This document shows positions 23,294 to 35,547 of a stretch of DNA of 64,000 nucleotides, piece after piece. The notes beneath the pieces were generated by a model. The model was given only the letters and a program-made list of their open reading frames with translations, made no database searches and was not told the DNA's origin. Numbering within the stretch: the stretch's first letter is position 1; every line of letters starts with the position of its first letter. A program made the position numbers and the translations under genes. Source of the DNA: Sphagnum compactum (Eukaryota; Bryophyta; Sphagnopsida; Sphagnales); assembly GCA_965153455.1 (NCBI GenBank), contig OZ234493.1, positions 14,870,213 through 14,934,212 of the forward strand, given 5' to 3'.

Positions 23294-23970
23294 TTAGGGT
23301 TTGTAGGCATTACTAGATTTTGACAAATAACATTTTAAACTATCCAAGATCATCACGATTAATACATCTAATCCTACCAAAAGGATTGTGTTGATGTGCA
23401 AACACCATATTCGAAAATACAAAGAGATTCCAAATAAGGGAGAATAATCCCCAACACATAATGGTCCTCCCCACAAAGGCTATCAAAAGACTCCCAAAAA
23501 ATGGCACTTTATGGCCCATTAAACATACTTTTGTATGGCATATTGTTTATAAACAATGTGTTGTTAGTGTGAATGTAAGGATACATAGAAAAGAAAAGGT
23601 GAAAGTTCTTATGAAAATTTGGCTTGTTAGGTTTATCCGATAGAAAATGCAGATTTTGCATGCAAAACTCTTGATTAAGCACTCTTGAAGGATCGATGAA
23701 AATTTGAATTTCATGCCAAACTTGATCCAAACTACTATAAATATTATGATGTTAGGCTACAGATCAAATATACACATGGAATTGCACACATCTCTCAAAA
23801 AATTTCCTTAATCCAAGCTTGAGAATGACGATGGGAAATGGAGCTCTTTGATATCTTCCACTATCGAAGTGTGTGGAGACAAGTATTCCATAAAAAATAA
23901 CACACAATGGACTCACCTTTGGTGATGGCGAATGAGGCACTAGGGAGTCCACTCCTAAAGTTGATGGCAT
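23294..23970 (-). pseudogene. Unrecognised coding relic, module copy 1
   Basis: On the minus strand 23970-23764, 23730-23509 and 23476-23294 form consecutive open stretches of an unnamed protein. The block TNNTLFINNMPYKSMFNGP (about 23510-23570) resembles GNTLLVKNMPHKICQNSPF at 24420-24490 in spacing and residues, so the two are probably duplicates of one ancestral module about 0.9 kb apart. I cannot assign a family. Confidence 0.4.
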
Positions 23971-24239
23971 CTCATGTAATTCCTATTCACCAAAGGTTCA
24001 TGAATTTGGCAGTTCCACTTTTTTCACCATCTTAAGAAACGATGCACCAATTATTTAAAAGAACAAGCATCGAGCAATTTTAAAAATCCACCAATTGAAG
24101 TACCATATAAATTAATGAGATGAAAAAATCCAAGAAAGGATTTTAAGAAAAAAAAAAAAGGAAAATTTAGACTATTTATTATGGATGTCGATCAATTTTT
24201 ACAAAAACTAACTTTACACGCCATTGTGCATTTTTCAAA

Positions 24240-24633
24240 CAACATCCGGAATTTGAATGACATCATCTTCCTTGAAACTTCTGATGGTGCCGAAGGGATG
24301 GTTCTCCACAAAGGTGGGAACATTAAGCCCAAAGTAATGAAGTGACTTTAAGTACAGGAGAAGAGTCCTCGAAAGATAATTATCCTCTTCTAGCACATCC
24401 TCATAAAACTAAATGAAAATGGCATTAAAGGGCGAATTTTGGCAAATTTTGTGAGGCATATTCTTTACCAACAATGTATTTCCAAATTGAGTATCAAGAT
24501 ACCTAAGGAAAAAATCAGAAATGTACTTATGATCAATATTAATTTTATCAAGAATGAGATGTTCAAAGTGTTTACTATCCTTTTTGTAAGGAAACTGCAT
24601 AGTGTGCTTGTTAATTTTTTGCATAGATTTCAA
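24240..24633 (-). pseudogene. Unrecognised coding relic, module copy 2
   Basis: Minus-strand reading from 24633: FFLRYLDTQFGNTLLVKNMP, then after one stop FYEDVLEEDNYLSRTLLLYL, HYFGLNVPTFVENHPFGTIR and SFKEDDVIQIPDVV before the next stop. The length and amino-acid balance look like true former coding sequence. The family is not recognised. Confidence 0.45.
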
Positions 24634-24657
24634 CCAATAATCCTTTGAACGTCAATC

Positions 24658-26100
24658 TTAGTACATGTCTTTTCCATTATTTTCTTCAAGTAGGTTTCCA
24701 TCTTGTAAAGTTGAGTTGTAGTCCATATGTAAATAGTAGACTGTTTTATACAGCTCATGAGGAATTCTTTGATAACTTTGTTTCGAAATAACCTTCTTGT
24801 TTAGTATGTTGTGATGACGACCTATGCTATACAACAGAGTTAATAGGTTATTGATTGAGAAATATTCCTTCTCAACAAGGGCGCCTTTCAAATTGAAAAT
24901 GATGTGCAAAGGACTCACCTCAAGGTCTTTTATGTGTACGAACGGAGGCTCAATTTAAGACCTTTAAGAATAAGCGTTTGAAGCCCTGACCCACTATCTT
25001 CCTCACTAGTTTCATGGAGAACAAGAGGAAGTTTTTCATCTCTTGCACCATTAGCTCCCACAAGGGGCGATTGTGGTGAGGATGACAAAGAGGGTTGTAA
25101 GGATGAGAAAGATTTAGGTGCACATCAAAGTGGAGACATTGAACGTTGATGCGACAAAGGTTGACTTGGAGATGATGATGGTGTCCTTCATTTCGAATGT
25201 AATTTAGTGCCATCTAGTTGTCCAAATAATTAAATGATGGTCCTCTAATTTCCACTAGGGCCATAATGAGACCTTAACTTGCCCCAACTAGTTGAATCCT
25301 TGGAAAGATTTCATGAAACTCATCGAATACATAGCCTACATGAATAAGAGTATATGTCTTTGGAACTAACGACAACGACTAGATTGCCACAGAAAGAGGC
25401 ACATTGGCACATAAGAAGGTGTTGAAGATGGACCTTGCAAGACAAATGATGACCTGGCGATAGTGTTTTATTTTGAAATTCAAATTCATTTCCATCTTAG
25501 TTTTTAAATAATTCAATGGCCCTTGTCTGACTTCCATGAAGGTTGTAATGAAAACCTAATTTTCCTCGATTAGTTGAATTTTCAAAAATATTGTCGTAGA
25601 GTTTTTCGAATTCATACCTAGCATCAACAACAAAAGCCAACACATCTCATGGAACATCGAAATCAAAAGTTACTCGAGGAATATTTTAAAATTTTCCCTT
25701 ACATGGCTGTCAAACACCGTGCAGAAGAAATTTCGTGGACTCATTGTTTGAACACAAGTTCATCACTCCTTTTTTTTCAGGATCAACATTTGTAACTAAA
25801 CATAAGACAAAACTTTTTGTTCCAAGATTCCTAGACTCTATAATATCACCAGACTGTTATTTGCATATAGCATACAGACAAGGTCAAAATGTGGCTACAC
25901 ATTTCAAAAAAGACATATGAAAACCACATGGCAGCCATCTGATGGTATTAAAACAAAATAACCTTCCAAAAATGACCACATCATAAACAATGGAAAGGAA
26001 ACTATGCTCACTCCAAGAATCTTTATGTTCAAAAATGCAATTTAATTGAAATATGTTCGATGATACAAAATTTGCCAAAAAGAACTTTGAAAATAGGGAG
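24658..26100 (-). other. Open minus-strand fragments, unrecognised
   Basis: Short minus-strand frames at 24658-24918, 24950-25213 and 25884-26105 continue the direction of the coding relics on both sides. No motif stands out. They are plausibly eroded parts of one large transposon protein, but that is inference from position only. Confidence 0.3.
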
Positions 26101-26285
26101 CCCACCTAGTGGTTGCCAAGTTGGATATCATCAAATAGAAAAACATTTAATGACTTAGTGGCCACTAAGTTGGGATATATTTCTAACATAGAAGAATGAA
26201 CCACTTACTAGCCACCAAGTGGGGATATCTCAAATAGAGAAACATCTACCCACTTAATGGCCATGGAGATATATAGGAAATGGGC
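26098..26285. repeat. Degenerate about 50-bp repeats with a cacttagtggccac core
   Basis: Variants of cactta-tggcca-caagt occur near 26102, 26152, 26207 and 26250, separated by aatagagaaacat-type spacers. The core resembles the near-palindrome in the 147-bp array at 21 kb and the single copies near 22990, which suggests related repeats scattered over 5 kb. Confidence 0.6.
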
Positions 26286-26803
26286 AGATTGAATAACTAT
26301 TACAACTTGTACTATTGAAGGGTGAAAGCACACTAGGGTGTAACACTTTTAGGCACATGTGAAAGTCCATAAAGTCCATATGGACTCCATGCACTTTAAT
26401 GAAATTCATACAATGTAATTATATTATATATGAAATCGTAATGTTGAATCCTTTTTCATTTTAATCAACTATATTTAATCACATGGTCAATCTTATAAAA
26501 ATTGCCTTGTGACAACATTTTATGGACAGTGTAATGTGTTTTCACCCTAAATACATCATATTTTCATTCAATCGTAAACAAGACGTTCAAAAACAAAGAT
26601 TAAATAAATTATACAAAAGAAAGAATCTTTGATATTTTATTTAGTTTCATTTTTTATTTATAAGGGCTCAACTCTTTAGTAGGTGCTTTATTGGACACTA
26701 CTTTTAAGGCCTCTTATTCCAACCTTTCAATTAGAACCACCCCAATTGAGGGGTTTTCATCAAAGGATGGCAAGGAAATTTCAACAATATTCTAAGCATT
26801 GGA

Positions 26804-27655
26804 TTACTGTAGAAAGACTTTACTAGATGATGCAATTGTTAGTCCCATTGTGTCTTGAGTCTCCATTTCATCTTGGTGATTATTGGTCAATGCATTTGAG
26901 AATCTTCGCTTCCTCCTTGGTGAGTTGAAGTTTGAACGCTTGGTTTTTCTATGCACCAATTGATTCTTACATGTTTTTGGTGCAGGGCCAAATGGTTGGT
27001 CTAAACATTGACAAATATTTTCATGGATATCACCATTTTCCATCCATATTTTTAAGGCCAACCCCTTCAAGCTGTGGATATTCTTCATTCCTTTAAGTCT
27101 CCATTTCATCACCATTAGGATTCGCTCCACATAGTTTTTTGGGTAATACAAACGGGTGGGATGAAAACATAGAGAGACTCATAGATGCAATTTCCTTGCT
27201 TACTTGTTTCGTGTCTTCAGGAACAAAGTCAAATACCTTGCACTTTCTTTCGTAAAACATTATATAATAAGAAAACTTGTAAAAATTGAATTTCAATATA
27301 TTTGATAAAAACATTTTTGCATCCCAATGAAATATTTACGAGGCACAAATGTATGAGGTCTTCTCCTCCATACTCATTGAAGTAACCCATTCCACTTTGC
27401 AAAACTAGATCCAAAGTTGTTTTGAGGGCCTTGGGACTTAAATCTCATAATTATAAAGCCTTTGTTCAATAAGAAAAAACATACCACTACTATGAACCAA
27501 TGACGAAAGCGATTTGGATCCCAACACATCTTTTTGATGTTTACGCTTAATTGATTAAAGAACAAGTAAGTGTAAAAGGGCGCATGAGTCTTCATGAAGG
27601 TTTCCTTCGTCAAAGGAACCTTTGTATCTATTGCTATGTATTGGCCAAATTCCAA
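26804..27655 (-). pseudogene. Unrecognised coding relic
   Basis: Consecutive minus-strand stretches at 27655-27374, 27414-27229, 27314-27093 and 27151-26804 look like one protein broken by frameshifts. The first contains MCWDPNRFRHWFIVVVCFF, loosely like the His-Trp entry of Ulp1/C48 peptidases, which some plant transposons carry. The expected Asp and Cys partners could not be placed. The last contains a basic tail (KTKRSNFNSPRRKRRFS), like a nuclear-localisation stretch. The function is unknown. Confidence 0.4.
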
Positions 27656-27831
27656 ATGAAACTTTTTTTAAAATTAGTATTTGTGTACCATTGCAAAAAA
27701 CTACATACATAAAAAAACCTCTTTATTACACATAAACAATAACTTGGAAGTAGACCTTGTAATTGAGAAGGCCCATGAAGAGGCATTGTTCCCAATTTGG
27801 TCCCTTCCATACTACACACTTTCCAACATAA

Positions 27832-28038
27832 CTATATGTTGTCAACATAAATGCCATAGTCGATAGATGGTACATTGTCCATCAATAATCGATTTGTGCT
27901 GGGATCCCCATCGACAACAGCCTTCAAGTCGCCGAACGCTAGAAGATTTGCATACTTGTAGTGTGTGTCAAGGAGGATTGCTTCCATTTTTAATGTTTCA
28001 AAGTCGGTGTTCTTAGTCCATTGTTGCAACACATCCAT
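27832..28038 (-). pseudogene. Unrecognised coding relic
   Basis: The 68-aa minus-strand frame contains FETLKMEAILLDTHYKYANL and DLKAVVDGDPSTNRLLMDNV. It has good amino-acid balance and lies in line with the relics at 26.8-27.7 kb and 28.6-29.0 kb. No family could be assigned. Confidence 0.35.
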
Positions 28039-28199
28039 AAATGACTAGGGTGGAAGCTTTGGCAAAGGATTGATCTTTATTTTCTACTTATAAAGTCTAA
28101 ATTGTCAACTCACTATCCAAAAGCAAGAAAAGCATGTTGTCATACTTATTTCAAGTGCAATCCTATTAGCATGTACCATTAATAGTCATAACCACTGTT

Positions 28200-28560
28200 T
28201 AATTTTTTGAATTTTGCATTGTAAATAAATAAATATATATATGTACATATATATAGGATAATTTTTTATATAATTTTTGATAATACATTATGTACACATC
28301 ATAAAAAATTGAAATCAATATAATGAATGAAATACACGTAATTTACACTTTTAAAAACTTGTAACCACTACCTAAAAGCAATTTTGACATTTAAAACACA
28401 ATTTGAAAATATTCTTTAATGATATTTTTGGATATTTTCTAATATACACCTTAACATTATAGTATCAAATTTTTTTTAAAGATTTTAAATGTTTTTTAAA
28501 GACATATTTAAAATATTTTTAAAATATTTTTCAAAAAAACAATAAAAAACAATGGTCTAA
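28200..28560. other. Very AT-rich spacer
   Basis: A short tata microsatellite (28228-28260) is followed by AT-rich sequence with repeated aaatattttt phrases. Nothing coding is visible. Confidence 0.5.
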
Positions 28561-28647
28561 AGGGGCATGTGTGGCTCCTTATAATGTGGTTGGACCATTT
28601 CATCTTCTATTTGTGCCAGTCATTCATCGTGGTGTATGGCATGCGGT

Positions 28648-29013
28648 TTAGAAACCCATAAAATACCATAATTTCATGACGGATTTTACAATGCTCCTTG
28701 TAATCCTAGCAATATTGAAACATGGTCTTAAATTTTGTTCCCTCTTCAAAGTTTGTCGACCTTGCCCGCGCAACATGAATTCATGGTCCAACAACCTTTG
28801 AACAAGGGTGGCCATTTGGGATTTGCATAACCCAACAAGGTAATTAAATGTGGATTTCCTAATTGGTGCAACTCTCCCAGTTAGCAATTGACGAGTTCCA
28901 TCCAAAATGTTCCCATTTTCCCATTCTTGGAGCACAGTCTCCCATAATGCATATGTTTTATCTAGTAACAATAATATGTTAAAACATTCCTTTATTGATT
29001 TAACTCCGAACAT
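28648..29013 (-). pseudogene. Unrecognised 121-aa open frame, probable transposon relic
   Basis: The frame contains YALWETVLQEWENGNILDGT, RVAPIRKSTFNYLVGLCKSQ and LVQRLLDHEFMLRGQGRQTL. It is the longest uninterrupted frame of the 22-29 kb minus-strand series and reads like real protein (helical, charged). No named domain was recognised, and the start may lie in an upstream exon. Confidence 0.4.
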
Positions 29014-29039
29014 AGAATGAAAAGTATTTTCAAAATCTT

Positions 29040-31290
29040 AGAACCATACGCATGAAGATTTTCAAGCCTTCACATAAATTTCATGCACGAAATTATATTT
29101 GAGTCCTCTTTAAAACAAATTCTGATTAAAAAAATTAAAGGAATTTGCCTTATATTCCTCATTTGTCCTACGTCTTTCATCAATATCTCATATTGGACAG
29201 TTGTACTCAATCCATATTTGACATGTGTGGATTAGACTTTCCTAGTAAATTAAGGATGTTTCCTTTATCACCTTGGGGTAAAAACACAGTCAAAGGAAAC
29301 CACCAAAATGAGTGGAATGTTTAAAATTACATTTTTATATGTTTGGAAAATCACAAGTGAAGCATGTAGTTTGGAATATCATAATTTGTTTTTGAATATT
29401 TTCCATTAATTGCAAAGTTTACATATTTAAAGCTTGACACAGATCAAAAATATTTTGCATGTTCAAAGCATTCAAACCTCCTTGTTTTTTTCAAACATCC
29501 TATTTTATGCACCCCCAAATTCTTTGGAATATTCAAATGTGAGTCCCAAAATGAAAACAACAAAAGAAAAAGGAGTTGGGGTACGTTTCTTCGCTTGTAG
29601 CACTTCAGGGGTAAAAGGGGCGTGCTGGAACTCCAGGATGGGGACCAGAACAAATTACAAGTGGGTCACTTATTTGTATCGATCTTCATAAACCAAACAA
29701 TAAGTTGGTTAATGCATAGTTATAACACTTTTGTTGCACGAATAAGCCACGAGCATACACGAACTCACAAGATTCACCACAATTCGAACTTGGGGGAAGC
29801 CACCACCTTCCCCCTTCTAATATTCTCTGTGATTGGCCATGGGGATTGGACCCAAATGTCAATTTTCCTGGGTTTCCTAAGTAGGGAGTTTCGAAATTCT
29901 CGAAATTGAAACTCTCGCCACTTTGGAAGCCCATAATTTCTTGTGTAAGCCTTCGACTAAAGCAAGGTCTAAGCAAAGTTGTAGCCTTGTCGATAGCTTT
30001 CCAATGATATGTGTCACATCACCTGCACATACGTAATTTAGGGGTTTAGGGTGATTCCCGACTTTTAGTGGTTGGGAGTCAAATTGACACTTTGACTCCC
30101 CGCCCTTCTTTCAACCATAACTTGTGTTGTAAGTACTCAGATGTATTATGCGAGCCCATTTTAAACATCTATGTCTTAAAATATTTCCAATGATATAAGG
30201 AAGTCCTCAATTCAACAAGTTTGATCCCTCAAATTGCTCTTTGAAAATTCGAGACTCCAAAGGGACTCCAACTCCTAAAGTGGGAGTCCACTTGGGAGTG
30301 TGTGGGCTCATTCCCTCACTCTCTCTCGCATTCCTGAGAGTGTGAATGTGACTCCTGGGTTACATTTTTAGTTTACACCTTTTCCATGCCTTTGCTTTAG
30401 TCGTGAGTCCAAAACTAAGGTTGTGACATTGTTTTTACCAAATGTGCACCATTTTTTTTAAAAAATCAGAAAGGATTTTAACATTGATGATTAGAAGGCA
30501 AAAGGATTGGAATTGATGAAAATTATTTTTATAATTGATTTGAGAACATTTGGTTCAAAAGTGCTTTTGAACCTAAAACTTATGGATTTTGAAAATATGC
30601 CTTTAACAAAAGTTATTCATGTTTATGTGATACAAAACATGAATACATAATATACATGATATAAAATCAATTTGTAGTCAAAATGTGTTTATATTTAAAA
30701 TGTAGTGTTTAAGGAGGTATTTAAAATAAAAAAATTTAAGTTATAAACCAACACAAAAATGACACATGTTATGTGCAATCCTTAGAAAAGGAGGCAAGTT
30801 GTTGCATGAGCCTAGAGCTTGAGCCTAGAACCAAGAGCTAAAACTTGGGATGGTAAAATTGCTTATCCTTTTTACACATGTAAGTAAAACCCAAGAATTT
30901 AATCACAAATTAAATGTTATACAAGTAAACCTAGAAGCAAACATGGGGATGAATGTAAGCTGTCATCCTCATTATGGATGATTTTTTTTTCATTCATCTA
31001 ATGTATGGATGAAAAAAATTTGAATTTACATGTTTTTAATATATGGATGAATATTTATTTTATCATTACATTCTTATCAATGAAACTTTTTTTCCCCATA
31101 GTTTTAATTAACTAAAGCTTCATGAAACACAATTTCATTTTATGTGATATAATATTTGTTGAATAATATAATGTAAATTGCATTATGAATGTATTTGATG
31201 GCTATGGTTTTAAAATGTCATTATTTTCAATATGTCTTAACTATATTACTATTATCATGCTAATATCCACCCCATGGTTGTTGTTATATA
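29040..31290. other. No gene recognised
   Basis: Non-coding sequence. A segment at 30050-30380 is rich in gactcc/gggagtc variants, including small inverted pairs, and may be a decayed element. Open frames at 29434-29976 overlap on both strands and show no motif. Confidence 0.35.
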
Positions 31291-31304
31291 TATATTTTGG
31301 GCAA

Positions 31305-31625
31305 ACCGACCCAATGTCGTTGACAATAATGAGTTTTTTTTTCCTCTCCAAAGGTCCCACAACTTCCTTCAAACTTATTTATAAACGTCGTGAACAACAA
31401 TGGGATGTTTTTTTCATTCTTCTTCAAGGGTGTTACAATTTTTGTCAAATCTAACAAATGTTTTTGACAATGATGGGTTTTGAATGTTTTAGATATTTTC
31501 AAATTGTCTATTGTCATTGATGACAATGGGGTTATTTTCAATAGTTATTTACTTTCAAGGCACCCTAACTTTTAATAAAATACATATATAGTGTTGTTGA
31601 CAACAATGGGGGGGGGGGGGATAAT
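31305..31625. repeat. Degenerate gttgacaacaatgggg repeats ending in a G13 run
   Basis: Phrases gtcgttgacaataatg, gtcgtgaacaacaatggg, gtttttgacaatgatggg, gtcattgatgacaatgggg and gttgttgacaacaatggggg start near 31316, 31388, 31457, 31513 and 31593. The last runs into 13 consecutive G at 31608-31620. Overlapping open frames on both strands here are products of the repeat. Confidence 0.65.
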
Positions 31626-31909
31626 ATTCATCCCATAAGTGAAAAACTCTAGATTGCAATTGAACTAAAACACAACACACAACAAGCAAATCAAATAACA
31701 ACTAAAACCTTAATCATTTTGAACACTAACAAAATGACTAGTTGTGTCTAGGTGGCATGTTTGTTTTGACTAGAAAATAGTAATCACTAGTTGATGTGGC
31801 ATGTGTATTTTGATTAGAAGCTAGCATATTATGTGCTAGTTGATGCTAATTCATAAGTAATATAAATCAAATAAAAAATAAAAAAATTTATATTTAATAA
31901 ATTACAATT

Positions 31910-32015
31910 TTTAAGGATGTAAAATGTAGGCCTAAGGATGTAGGCCTCTTAGGCATGAATGTAGGCCTTCCTCCCCTAGGCATGTAAACCACTTGTAGGC
32001 CTTTCTTTAGCATGT
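31910..32015. repeat. Short atgtaggcct repeats
   Basis: atgtaggcct or ttgtaggcct occurs five times in about 100 bp (31920-32010). No gene is visible around it. A short (ta)n microsatellite follows at about 32200-32216. Confidence 0.6.
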
Positions 32016-32472
32016 AGGTCATTTGTAAACTTTAACGCATGGACATGTGTCACAAGAGAAAATTGAACCCCACATCTCTAGAGTGACAAGCAATGTTTTA
32101 ACCATCCAATCATCACTTCATGTGATGACAAATAATGTCATAGAAAAAAATATAAACACACTTTCATTTTGAATTTCACGCATTATAACTTCAAGTCATC
32201 TATATATATATATATCATGAATTCACATAATTATAAATATGAATCAAGATTGGTACTAGGTAACTGGATGATGAATATTTTTGATAATTGGATTAAATTA
32301 GATAATTGGACAATGCTAGCTTTTACCCTCATATGCCCATGGGTAGATACGAGGGTAAATCATGTATACCTTAATTGGCTAACTTGGCTACCTTATTATA
32401 CCTTACCTATTCATAAATCCTATTTTGATTCTGTCCAAGGAATGTGTAGTTGTAAAAACCTGGGTGCTTTCT

Positions 32473-35400
32473 TTGTAAGGCACCTTACAAGGTGTAACAT
32501 GTGCTTTGACGAGGATGGGCATTTTGACAAATGAAATGCCTGCTCTACAAGCATTTGGTTTTTTGAAATGCTCATCATTGATTTTTCCTAGCTATTATCT
32601 GATGGGTTGGGTACCAGGTATTGCAAGAATTTTTTTATGAAAAAAAAGTGTGACAAGTTTTATGCCATTTGAAGCCCTTCAGGGTGAGCTTTACAGGACT
32701 CTGGCCCACGGTCAGGTCCATCTCACAGGGCCCTTATTCCTGTAATGCCCACCCCTGAAAGGCTTTAGCCTACACTAGTTACAGCTAGGAGAAAACATGT
32801 AATGGAAAGTGGCTCTGGAAGTGGACTCTAGAGTTGCAGTGGACCACTGCAAAAGTGCCCTAAAGAAAGGAAGGCCAATCTGGGTCTGCAAAGGGTGGAA
32901 AGTACCTATTGATGAAGAAGAAACTCAAGTTAGAATTTTCCGGTGTAATTTGGGGGGCACCTTACCTTCAGTAAAATTTTGGCTTACCTTTCGATTTTGT
33001 CTTTCCATGCTAAAGTTATCTTTCGGATGAGTTTCAAAACATAGGTATATTGCACAGGGAGTATAATCCAGCCTCGCTCAAATGAATCACAGTCGTCTGA
33101 TATAAAACAATAAGTTTCTTATTTCTTTCCAATGGATAAGGACTAAGGATCTCAAAGGGGACCATTTAGAGAATTCAGGTCCCACACTCAAGAGGTCTCC
33201 CGGCTCCTGCAGAGCCCTCATTCCCAGAACCGTTCTCTGTCCTTACCCTACTGTCCGACCCTACTAGGCAAAGAACATGATCACAAAGTTGGGATTGGAA
33301 TGCAGCAGATGTGAATGGATGGTATTTGTACACTACTTGGATCACTCTTGATCAAGGGTGATGAGGATTGCAGGAGTTGACAGTTTGGGAAGCAATGTAG
33401 GTTTGACTTGACAGTTTCGGAAGCCAGCCACAGTGTTAGGGAAGAATTTGCTGTGCAGAGATTGAGAGTTGGGTGAGAGTAGAGCTAGAGGTCATGCAGA
33501 TTCGTGGGTAAGATATGGCTTGCTGCTTAATTCGGGTGGCTTGGACTCAGTCCTTTCTGCTGTTGAACCCGTAACAGGTTTCTACTACAGGTACTTCTTT
33601 ACACCTCCATACCCCTTGAACTACAATTTTTCCTTGAATCTTCTGGTGAACAATGCCAACATGACTCTAAATCTATGAAGGATCCATGATGTTCTGTTGT
33701 AATAGTTCTTTTGTTTCCATCAAACAAATTTGATGTAGGTTATGACTTTTGACTGCATCTTGCATCCCTTGTCTTACTTCTACACTAGGTGATTGTTTGT
33801 GATGCCTCAAGAAGCCAGAGCGATGGTAGCCAAGGAAGAAATTGGTGTGACGATTGGGGCAATAGCAGGAATATCACCAGTGTTGGTGCATTCTTAATAG
33901 AAGGATTGGCACAAGCATTTGTGTGATGCATCACTTGAAACTGATGCAAAACACAAGAGGGCAATTGAATTTGGCAAAATGCCTACAGAGCTTGCCAAGG
34001 TATGGCTATGTCTGAAGCCCCTGAGTTTGCGGCAGAAAGGTAAGGAAGCAGAAAATGCACTTCAAATGCTAGGTAAACTGGTCTGCATTGCCAGTTTAGG
34101 GATTGGTGTGGTGGACAAGTCTTTGTTAGATTTAAAGCTCCATAATGGGAGTCATTTTGTCATGTGCAGTCTTTGATGAGATTTAAGCTCATTGAGATTC
34201 AAGACATGACTGTGGTGCAGTGACGCACTGGGCACCAAAGCTGTCTGGCATGTACCCCACACACAATGACCCATGAATTACAATTGTGGTACATTGGCCA
34301 AGAAACTCTTGACCTTGAAGCTGCCTAACAAAACAGGGTCCAAAGGGGAGTTTAACATAGATTTGGGGTGCATGTTCCAGGCAGCTATGCTGGAGGATAT
34401 GGTGAAGCAAATGGGCTACAAGTCCTCTCGTTTGGCAGTCATATTCTTAAGTAGTAGTTGGTGCAATTAGGGTTAATACAGATGTGATTGCTAAGCATTT
34501 CCTGCAGGAAGAAGAGGGAGGTACTTACAACCATGTAGCTTCTTTTCCATTTCTGCAACTCTATTTGCTAGGGAAGCATCTGATCATGACTATTATGACA
34601 TCAACCATGCCGAACACTTGAGTTCTCTGTAATGAAACTGCAACATCTGCTACAACATTACAGTTTGTTGAATCATAATGAACACAGGCAGATTTTTTAA
34701 TTGTAGTTGGATGGTACAGAATCTTTCCTCTGTGAAGGGTTCAAAAAGCATCCCTGTGGGTATCCTCCAGGTATCACAGGAAAAGTTGAAAAATGAGAAT
34801 GAGCCCAGTGCTTTGACCTCAGTAAGGCCTCAAGCCTGTGGCCTCAGCCTTTACCCTACACAAATGAATGCCAGGATTGCAAATTGCAGAACAGGTACTG
34901 ACTGGTTAGGACTCTACTGGATCCGTAAAGAAGACTTAACTATGTTTACCTGGTGTGATCCGTCTAGTGGAATACAGGCCCACAGCCTACGGAACAAAGT
35001 TTTGCAAGAATCAGTTGGGCTTTCAGTAGACATGCCAAAAATTCTCTTATTCTCTTTTATACAATTTGATATGGGATTTTATAGAATTTGGTCCACACTG
35101 ACATTTATGCAATAATGACAAGTGCAAAAGGAATTTCTTTAATACCCCAAAAACCTGCTACTAAAATCTGAATCAAAGTCTCTTTTTCTCCTTTAACCTT
35201 AAGATCTTATGAGTAACAGGCACTTAGAGTGCACATGTGAGGGCTTGGAACCCACAATGGGTTGCAAACTGGTCATGAGGCAAGACAACAACTATGGCTA
35301 TTGCAGATCAACAAGAATCAAGCCTGGCAAGTTGCAAAAGATCAAAACTGTATTCAAGTTCAAGGATCTGGAGCTCGAGGTTTACTTCTTGCACATGGAC

Positions 35401-35540
35401 TGCAATCTTGCACAGTACAAGGAGAGCTGGAGAGGAGGACAGAGGAGAACACTCACAGTAAAGATTAGGGCTGGACTGCAAGAGAATCAGGGTGCCAGTG
35501 TTAGTCGGTTGTCAGAAATGGCACCAGATGACCGGCGGTT
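32473..35540 (+). repeat. Module D, copy 2 (intact reference copy)
   Basis: About 3 kb, closely similar along its length to 41271-42058 plus 45783-48235 in the same orientation. The left edge lies at or next to a perfect palindrome, ttgtaaggcaccttacaa (32473-32490). It carries exon-like plus-strand coding stretches with TTPPYPLNY-, LGLYWIRKED- and FKDLELEVYF-type motifs, described separately. It is followed directly by the spacer and by module A on the opposite strand, so D and A are convergent. Because it lacks the LINE, it shows the pre-insertion sequence of copy 3. Confidence 0.8.
33480..34176 (+). pseudogene. Module D protein, N-terminal exon-like fragments (copy 2)
   Basis: Plus-strand stretches conserved with copy 3: VEPVTGFYYRYFFTPPYPLN followed by YNFSLNLLVNNANMTL (about 33555-33677), EIGVTIGAIAGISPVLVHS (about 33838-33897), and MPTELAKVWLCLK with LGKLVCIASLGIGVVDKSLL (about 33978-34130). 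Stops separate them. They may be exons of one gene or a decayed frame, and I could not fix the splice sites. The family is not recognised. Confidence 0.4.
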
Positions 35541-35547
35541 ATCATGA
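34678..35547 (+). pseudogene. Module D protein, C-terminal exons (copy 2), unknown family
   Basis: Two open stretches are conserved with copy 3. At 34770-35035: QACGLSLYPTQMNARIANCR, then TGTDWLGLYWIRKEDLTMFT and WCDPSSGIQ, rich in Trp and aromatic residues. At 35209-35547: DNNYGYCRSTRIKPGKLQKI, KTVFKFKDLELEVYFLHMDC and ESWRGGQRRTLTVKIRAGLQ, a beta-rich pattern. Copy 3 ends this last frame at the corresponding EEN-stop, whereas copy 2 reads on about 17 codons to MAPDDRRLS-stop. The region between the stretches may be an intron. The amino-acid changes between copies look conservative. I do not recognise the family. Confidence 0.5.

Noticed and set aside
27374-27655. Definite Ulp1/C48 peptidase
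   Set aside because: Only a His-Trp motif is suggestive. The catalytic Asp and Cys could not be placed, so it is kept as unrecognised.
34770-35035. Module D protein as a purple acid phosphatase-like or lectin domain
   Set aside because: The W-LGLY phrase is reminiscent, but metal ligands and surrounding motifs are missing, so no family is claimed.
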